Assembly (NCBI GenBank): GCA_943788725.1
Contig: CALSRJ010000005.1
Coordinates: forward strand, 62,001 to 126,000
DNA length: 64,000 nucleotides
Reading direction: 5' to 3'
From: an uncultured Flavobacteriales bacterium
GTDB lineage: Bacteria > Bacteroidota > Bacteroidia > Flavobacteriales_G > Salibacteraceae
Position numbers and translations under genes: made by a program. A model generated the notes under the pieces. The model saw only the letters and a program-made list of their open reading frames with translations, had not been told where the DNA came from and did no database searches. This document shows, one piece after another, positions 58,158 through 64,000 of the stretch; positions within the stretch are counted from its first letter, which is position 1; every line of letters begins with the position of its first letter.

Positions 58158-58985
58158 ATGCTCATCGACAGCCACACCCACATTTACCTCGATGCCTTTG
58201 AGGAGGATTTCGACGCGATGATTGAGCGCGCTCGTGCGGCTGGTGTGGAGTATTTTCTGATGCCCAACATCGATGTAGAGAGCATCCCGTCCATGCACAA
58301 GTGCGCGGATCGGCTCAGCGACAATGCTTTTCCGATGATGGGATTGCACCCATGCTCTGTCAAAGAAGACTACCAAGAGCAATTGGAAGAAATCAAGCGG
58401 CACCTATTTCAACCGGTCAGAAAGTACTGGGCCGTTGGCGAGATCGGCATAGATCTGTATTGGGATAAATCGACCTTGCCGCAACAAGTCGATGCCTTCG
58501 AACAACAGATTCAATGGGCGAAGGCTCTGGACCTTCCGATCGTCATCCATGTGCGAGACGCCTTTGATGAGACCTTTGAAGTGGTAGATCGTCTGATGGA
58601 TGATCGCCTCCGCGGGGTATTTCACTGCTTTACCGGGACGGTCGAACAGGCGCAACACATCGCGGATTATGGCAGTTTCAAGATGGGGTTGGGAGGAGTG
58701 CTGACGTTCAAGAATGGGAAGATTGACCAGTTCATCAGCGACTTTGATCCAAGCCTGTTCATCCTCGAAACGGACGCACCTTATCTGGCGCCAGTACCGC
58801 ATCGCGGAAAGCGCAATGAGCCTGCGTATACTGCGCTTGTAGCCCAAAAAATGGCCGATTGCTATGGGGTAACGATGGAGGAGATCGCCGCCACCACCCA
58901 TGCGAACTGCAAAGCATTGTTCCGACTTAACCTACCCTCTTATGAAACGAATACTGACGCTCATCCTGAGCATTTTGACGATTAG
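58158..58985 (+). CDS. TatD-family hydrolase
   Basis: MLIDSHTHIYLDAF, MGLHPCSV, VGEIGIDLYWDKS, FHCFTGTVEQA, LETDAPYLAPVPHRGKRNEP. Confidence 0.93.
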   Translation: MLIDSHTHIYLDAFEEDFDAMIERARAAGVEYFLMPNIDVESIPSMHKCADRLSDNAFPMMGLHPCSVKEDYQEQLEEIKRHLFQPVRKYWAVGEIGIDLYWDKSTLPQQVDAFEQQIQWAKALDLPIVIHVRDAFDETFEVVDRLMDDRLRGVFHCFTGTVEQAQHIADYGSFKMGLGGVLTFKNGKIDQFISDFDPSLFILETDAPYLAPVPHRGKRNEPAYTALVAQKMADCYGVTMEEIAATTHANCKALFRLNLPSYETNTDAHPEHFDD

Positions 58986-60102
58986 CGCAGCAGCCCAGTC
59001 CCCTTGGGACGGTGCCGAAGCCTCATTCGGAGCCTACGCCGATGCGTATTACTCCTATTACAGTAATGCCAAGGATGTGCGCTATCAGCAGCATGATTGT
59101 ATTGGAGCATTCCACAACAACCTTGGATTGAACATCGCCCAATTCACAGGAAGCTTCGACAGTGATAGATTCAGAGGAGTCACGACCCTACATTTCGGCG
59201 ACATTCCTAGTATAACTTGGGAAAGCACCTATCGAAACATCCAAGAAGCCAATGCGGGAGTGCGACTAACTAAAGGGCTCTGGCTCGATATGGGCTTTTT
59301 CAAGACCCATGTGGGAACAGAGAGCTTTTTGCCAAAGGATAATATGTTGAGCATTATTTCACTGGGAACCTTCTATGGTCCATTTTACCAGAGCGGCGCA
59401 CGATTGTCTTATGATTTCGGAAATGATTGGCACATTGAATTGCACGCAATCAACGGCTACAACAAGCACATCGATGATAACGACTACAAGACCTTCGGAA
59501 TGCTCGTATCTAAGCAATGGAGTGATCGACTTTTCATGAGCTATTCAAATATGGCTGGACAGGAGAATACGGGTCAATTGAATGACGCATATCTGCTTTA
59601 CCAAAACATCTATGCCAACGTTGACTTTGAAAAGCTCACGCTGCAGGCTGGCGTGGATGTGGCATTTGCCAATCAATGGCGCTATGGCGGAGAAGGGTGG
59701 CTTGCGGATCCGTTGGTTGCGGGGTTGATCACTGCCAAGTACGCTATCAAGGACGACTTTTCTATTGCCGTTCGCGGAGAGATCTTCCACGACCAGAGTT
59801 CCATTAATTCATTTCGTGTGATACCCATTGGTAATGCAGCCAATACCTCAAGTGTGTTTCCAGATGCGGGGGGGGGCATGACCATTTTTGGCGGAACCAT
59901 GAGCGTTGAAAAAGCAGTTGAGGAGTTCGGGTTTTTCAGGGTAGAATCACGATTTCTGTATGATGCAGACCCTCTTGTGAATGAGTATCCAGTTGGATAT
60001 CGAGAGTCTATCACAAGTATCCACCCTATGCTTGGAACTCGGGCACAGATCTTAATGACGGTTGGAATTTATTTCGATAAAACGTTCACATTCGCACAGT
60101 GA
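58942..60102 (+). CDS. Porin-like outer-membrane beta-barrel protein
   Basis: Signal MKRILTLILSILTISAAAQ; GVRLTKGLWLDMGFFKTHVGTESFLPKDNM; amphipathic strands. Confidence 0.8.
   Translation: MKRILTLILSILTISAAAQSPWDGAEASFGAYADAYYSYYSNAKDVRYQQHDCIGAFHNNLGLNIAQFTGSFDSDRFRGVTTLHFGDIPSITWESTYRNIQEANAGVRLTKGLWLDMGFFKTHVGTESFLPKDNMLSIISLGTFYGPFYQSGARLSYDFGNDWHIELHAINGYNKHIDDNDYKTFGMLVSKQWSDRLFMSYSNMAGQENTGQLNDAYLLYQNIYANVDFEKLTLQAGVDVAFANQWRYGGEGWLADPLVAGLITAKYAIKDDFSIAVRGEIFHDQSSINSFRVIPIGNAANTSSVFPDAGGGMTIFGGTMSVEKAVEEFGFFRVESRFLYDADPLVNEYPVGYRESITSIHPMLGTRAQILMTVGIYFDKTFTFAQ
59868..59876. repeat. G9 homopolymer inside the porin-like gene
   Basis: gatgcgGGGGGGGGcatg (nine G), encoding D-A-G-G-G-M. 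Confidence 0.95.
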
Positions 60103-61121
60103 GCAAGATTTTGATCATATACACCGGCGGTACGATCGGTATGGTAGAGTCTGAGGACCAGCAGACCTTGGTGCCTTTTGACCTGAAACACATCCTGGAG
60201 AAAGTGCCCGAATTGCACAAATTGGGCGCTGAACTGGATTCCGTTTCGTTTGATCAACCCATTGACAGTTCGGACATGATGCCAGCGCATTGGGCGCACC
60301 TTGCGCATCAGGTAGAGGTCAATTACGATCAATACGATGGATTTGTCATTCTCCATGGCTCAGACACGCTGGCGTATACTGCATCCGCGCTTAGCTTCAT
60401 GTTTGAGGGGTTGCGAAAACCAATAATTCTGACCGGATCTCAACTGCCAATCGGAAGAATTCGAACGGATGCCCGGGAAAATTTAATTACAGCGGTTGAC
60501 TTTGCGATCCAGAAGATTGCGGATGAACCGGTCATCCAGGAGGTAGCTGTTTGCTTTGAAGACCAGCTGTTCAGAGGAAATCGTACCAAGAAGTTTTCGA
60601 CCGAGGCATTTGATGCATTCATTTCACCAAACTATCCAGACCTCGCAGCGGCGGGAGTTAACTTGAATTTTGACCACCAGGAATTGTACAGGTCTGAGAA
60701 GACAGCGTTTCGACTGACGGGTGGTTTTGATCAAAGGGTCGCGGTATTGACCTTTTTTCCAGGAATAACCGAACAATTGGTGCTTTCGGTCCTGACCAAT
60801 GAAAGTTTGAGGGGAATTGTTTTGATGACATTCGGCGCTGGCAATCTTCCACGACATCCATGGTTGTTGGAGGCTATAAAAAAGGCCGTTGCTCGGGGAT
60901 TGGTGGTGGTGAACGTCACGCAGTGCGCCAAGGGAAATGTGGAACAAGGGAAGTACGAAACCAGCTCTGGATTGGCCGAAGGCGGGGTAGTGAGTTGTGG
61001 AGACATGACGTTGGAAGCCTCTCTCACCAAGCTTATGTTCTTACTTGGTCAAAGCGAAGATGCCGATTGGGTGCGCGATCAAATGGCCACCAACCTAAAA
61101 GGAGAATTATCGATACGCTGA
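60099..61121 (+). CDS. ansA: Type I L-asparaginase
   Basis: KILIIYTGGTIGMVES, FVILHGSDTLAYTASALSFM, PIILTGSQLPIG; GTG start in a GTGA overlap with the previous gene. Confidence 0.92.
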   Translation: MSKILIIYTGGTIGMVESEDQQTLVPFDLKHILEKVPELHKLGAELDSVSFDQPIDSSDMMPAHWAHLAHQVEVNYDQYDGFVILHGSDTLAYTASALSFMFEGLRKPIILTGSQLPIGRIRTDARENLITAVDFAIQKIADEPVIQEVAVCFEDQLFRGNRTKKFSTEAFDAFISPNYPDLAAAGVNLNFDHQELYRSEKTAFRLTGGFDQRVAVLTFFPGITEQLVLSVLTNESLRGIVLMTFGAGNLPRHPWLLEAIKKAVARGLVVVNVTQCAKGNVEQGKYETSSGLAEGGVVSCGDMTLEASLTKLMFLLGQSEDADWVRDQMATNLKGELSIR

Positions 61122-61122
61122 A

Positions 61123-63231
61123 ATGGCCAAGCGCAAAGGATATACCCCCAAGAATCAGCCGGCCCCCGTTGAGGAGGAGGTGATATTGGAGCCACAGAAG
61201 GCAACCCATCCCAAGCGGAACAACCTCCCCTATTTTCTTGTCTTCGCCTTAGGGTTCTTACTCTACGCGAACACCATCCCGTTTGATTACGCCTTGGATG
61301 ACAAGTTGTACATCACGGCCAATGACTTCACCAAGCAGGGCATTGATGGCTTAGACGAAATCTGGACCAATGACTTGATGACGGGCTTCTTTGGAGCCAA
61401 AAAGAAACTGGTAGAAGGCGGTAGATATAGGCCTTTAGCCTTGACAACACACGCATTGGAATGGCAGGTTTTTGGTAATGCGCCGCAACTCAGCCATTTT
61501 ATCAATGTGGTTTTGTACGGACTCATTGGGGTCGTATTGCTCATGGTCTTGCGCTCGATCTTTGGCTGGCGTGAAGAGCGGTGGTGGTTTACCTTACCCT
61601 TTTTAGCGACGATACTTTTCATTGCGCATCCTTTACACACGGAGGTCGCGGCCAACATCAAGAGCCGCGATGAGATCATGAGTCTGCTCTTTGCGCTCCT
61701 CTCTTTCAAGGCGGTGCTAGACTTCATGAAATCCGAGGATAAGAAGTTGTTGGCCTATGCTGGCATCTGGTTTTTATTGAGTCTGTTCTCAAAGGAATCG
61801 ACGGTCACTTTCCTAGGCGTAATTCCATTGACGCTGCTTTTCTTTCCAAAAGGCGGCCTACGGAAATCTCTATGGGCGATTGCGCCGATGGTGGGTGTAT
61901 CGGTCTTATACGTAATGATTCGTCTAGCGGTGTTTGGCGACCAAGGCGCCAGCTTAGACGTAGCGGACGAACTGATGAACAAACCCTATTTGAACGCAAC
62001 CTCTGCTGAGCGATTGGCGAGCATTTTCTTCACCATGGGATTGTACTTGAAGCTGTTGGTTTGGCCGCACCCCTTGACCCATGACTACTATCCTTTTCAT
62101 CCCTTTCGGAGCTTTGAAGAATTGTCGGCCGGAGTAAGTCCTTACTACGATTGGTCTCACCCGGGAGCTGTATTTTCCCTCGTAGCCTATGCGCTGATTC
62201 TCGGGTTTGGCTTGTTTACACTGATGCGAAGCATACGAGGAGGAAAAGGCAATGTAATCGGCTATGGCTTGCTGCTCTATTTTGGCACCTTCATCTTGTT
62301 CAGCAACCTATTCTTCGATATAGGGGCGTTCATGAACGAACGTTTTCTTTTCATTCCATCCCTTGGGTTTGCCTTAATCCTCGGTCATGTGTTGGCCCAA
62401 GTGATAGAAAAGCGCATGGGGCAGACCTTGGCCACAGGCCTGTTGGTTGTGGTCATGTTGGGATACGCAGGAAAGACGGTGATGCGGAACTATGCTTGGG
62501 AGAATGACCGTGCCTTGGCCACCGCCGACGTGAAAACATCGGATGGTTCTGCTAAGGTGAAGATGACGATGGGCAGTGAAATGCTGGATCTCGCCAAAGA
62601 GACCGCCAACCCAACGGAGAAGCAGCGCTATCTCAAAGAAGGAGAGCAGTATTGCTTACAATCGCTCAAGATCTATCCGTCCTACTTTCCTCCGCTCGAT
62701 ATTCTGGGCAACCTCTATTTCGAAATGGGCAATTTCGAGTACAGCATCCACTATTTTTCTCAGGCGATCAAGGTGCGAAGGAACGATGATCGTTTGCTGA
62801 CCAACTTGGAAGCAGTTGGAAACGTAGCCACCCAAAAAGGAGAATTCCAGTCGGCCGATAAGGCTTACAAAGTGCTGACGAAGTATCGAAAAGGAAAGGA
62901 ATTGTCGCGCATCTACTCATCATTGGGAGAACTCCACGGCAAGAGCATGAACGACCTGACGGGAGCCAAAAGATTCTTGCGAAATGCCATCGAGGCTGAC
63001 CCGAGCAATGCAGCCGCGTATCAAAAAATAGGCATCGTATACGCCATGACGGGCGTGGCGGATTCAGCGTTGTTCAACTTCAATCGGTCTCTTGACTTGG
63101 AGCCGAAGAACGCTAGGGTTTTGTTAAACCTAGGCATCCTCTACAAGCAATTAGGGGAGGTTCAAAAAGGAGAAGAATACCTCCAACGCGCCGTAGCAAT
63201 AGATCCAACCGTAGCGAACGGTGTGAACTAG
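61123..63231 (+). CDS. Multi-pass membrane protein with C-terminal TPRs (TMTC/PMT-like architecture)
   Basis: N-terminal TM bundle with DYALDDKLYI...RYRPLALTTHALEW...HPLHTEVAANIKSRDEIMSLLF; C-terminal TPR repeats (NLYFEMGNFEYSIHYFSQAIKV). Confidence 0.85.
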   Translation: MAKRKGYTPKNQPAPVEEEVILEPQKATHPKRNNLPYFLVFALGFLLYANTIPFDYALDDKLYITANDFTKQGIDGLDEIWTNDLMTGFFGAKKKLVEGGRYRPLALTTHALEWQVFGNAPQLSHFINVVLYGLIGVVLLMVLRSIFGWREERWWFTLPFLATILFIAHPLHTEVAANIKSRDEIMSLLFALLSFKAVLDFMKSEDKKLLAYAGIWFLLSLFSKESTVTFLGVIPLTLLFFPKGGLRKSLWAIAPMVGVSVLYVMIRLAVFGDQGASLDVADELMNKPYLNATSAERLASIFFTMGLYLKLLVWPHPLTHDYYPFHPFRSFEELSAGVSPYYDWSHPGAVFSLVAYALILGFGLFTLMRSIRGGKGNVIGYGLLLYFGTFILFSNLFFDIGAFMNERFLFIPSLGFALILGHVLAQVIEKRMGQTLATGLLVVVMLGYAGKTVMRNYAWENDRALATADVKTSDGSAKVKMTMGSEMLDLAKETANPTEKQRYLKEGEQYCLQSLKIYPSYFPPLDILGNLYFEMGNFEYSIHYFSQAIKVRRNDDRLLTNLEAVGNVATQKGEFQSADKAYKVLTKYRKGKELSRIYSSLGELHGKSMNDLTGAKRFLRNAIEADPSNAAAYQKIGIVYAMTGVADSALFNFNRSLDLEPKNARVLLNLGILYKQLGEVQKGEEYLQRAVAIDPTVANGVN

Positions 63232-63276
63232 GAACGGAATCATTATTTTCGCGCTCCCAATGTTAAATTGGACCAA

Positions 63277-63361
63277 GGAGAGGTGGCAGAGTGGCTGAAC
63301 GCGCACGCTTGGAAAGCGTGTTTACGGAAACGTAACGAGGGTTCGAATCCCTCTCTCTCCG
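63277..63361 (+). tRNA. tRNA-Ser (anticodon GGA)
   Basis: Acceptor GGAGAGG/TCTCTCC, anticodon arm CACGC-TTGGAAA-GCGTG, variable arm TTTACGGAAACGTAA, T arm GAGGGTTCGAATCCCTC; 85 nt, CCA not encoded. Confidence 0.95.
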
Positions 63362-63369
63362 CAGAAGAA

Positions 63370-63404
63370 AGCCTTAATTTATTGTTATTCAATAGATTAA
63401 GGCT
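63370..63404 (+). terminator. Hairpin downstream of tRNA-Ser
   Basis: AGCCTTAAT ... ATTAAGGCT, followed by TCTTTATTTTATT. Confidence 0.55.
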
Positions 63405-63439
63405 TCTTTATTTTATTCTAGTCAGCGATTAGTCAGTAA

Positions 63440-63889
63440 CTCCAATTTAAAAGGACATTCAATCGGAAAATTGAAGAGGAATATCCAAACATTTCAGTTA
63501 CTACTGATGTTTACATAGGCTATCATCAGTGGAAGAATGTATATGCGGTTTTCATTAAAACATCCGAGGAGGAACTAAAACTCCTTCTTGGTTCTTATGA
63601 CACTACATATGACTATGTACTTCAAGTTTTTATTCGGGGTGAGAAGAGTGAGATTTTTCTCAAAAACAATCCTATTAACCTCGAACGTATTCTACTCATT
63701 CTACTTTATAAAATGGATCTCAATTATGAGGGCTCTATACATCAATTTGAACCCTCGAAAACACATGTCGGAAAGTTGTTGAGTAAGGAATTTTGCAATT
63801 CTTTGACCACTAGGATGAATGGAATATCAGATGATAACAAGTTGACTGATTTATTGAAGAGTCTTGCTACGTCATCTAGCTTGGATTAA
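63440..63889 (+). pseudogene. Open frame of 149 codons with no ATG or plausible start near its 5' end; possible truncated gene
   Basis: LQFKRTFNRKIEEEYPNISVTTDVYIGYHQWKNVYAVFIKTSEEELKLLLGSYDTTYDYVLQVFIRGEKSEIFL...SSLD* preceded in frame by TAA at 63437. Absent from the ATG-based ORF track except for unrelated frames. Confidence 0.5.
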
Positions 63890-64000
63890 TGAACATAGCA
63901 CAATCCTTAAAAACAACCCCGCAAATAATCAAGATCTATGATATTGAAAAAGGCGAAAAAATGTAATAGGCCAAAAGTAAAATTAGATCCAAATGATAAT

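Noticed and set aside
1-64000. CRISPR arrays, transposases, toxin-antitoxin or restriction systems
   Set aside because: Looked for regularly spaced repeats and for typical protein motifs; none found in the window.

Overview
The window is a 64 kb chromosomal segment from a Bacteroidota (Flavobacteriales-like) bacterium. Supporting evidence is the Por/T9SS C-terminal sorting domains, GSCFA and DUF5916 proteins, TonB receptors with carboxypeptidase-like plug domains, and TAnnTTTG promoter elements. It is mostly densely packed housekeeping and surface genes. The main blocks are: tandem T9SS-secreted surface proteins; asd; an lspA/dksA-like/ileS cluster; a partial ligase-associated DNA-repair pair (helicase + PdeM); tyrS; an arsenic operon (arsR-arsM-arsC-acr3) next to chrA; a phosphate-acquisition block (Na/Pi symporter, porin, lipoprotein, TonB receptor, PhoB/PhoR); a secreted reprolysin-like metalloprotease; trmB; an alkyltransferase-like protein; and a tRNA-Ser(GGA) followed by AT-rich sequence with a start-less ORF. 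I saw no CRISPR array, rRNA, transposase or prophage. The observations I rate highest are: (1) a stand-alone lipoprotein, 4 nt upstream of the metalloprotease gene, that looks like a free-standing copy of the protease's own propeptide; (2) altered class-I HIGH signatures in both aminoacyl-tRNA synthetases of the window (IleRS G-I-H-H, TyrRS G-I-G-N); (3) C-terminal cysteine tails on both ArsR and ArsM, plus an AATATT-centred palindrome at the ars promoter; (4) a G9 tract inside a porin-like gene; (5) a possible island boundary at tRNA-Ser. All functional assignments come from reading motifs by eye. No database search was run.
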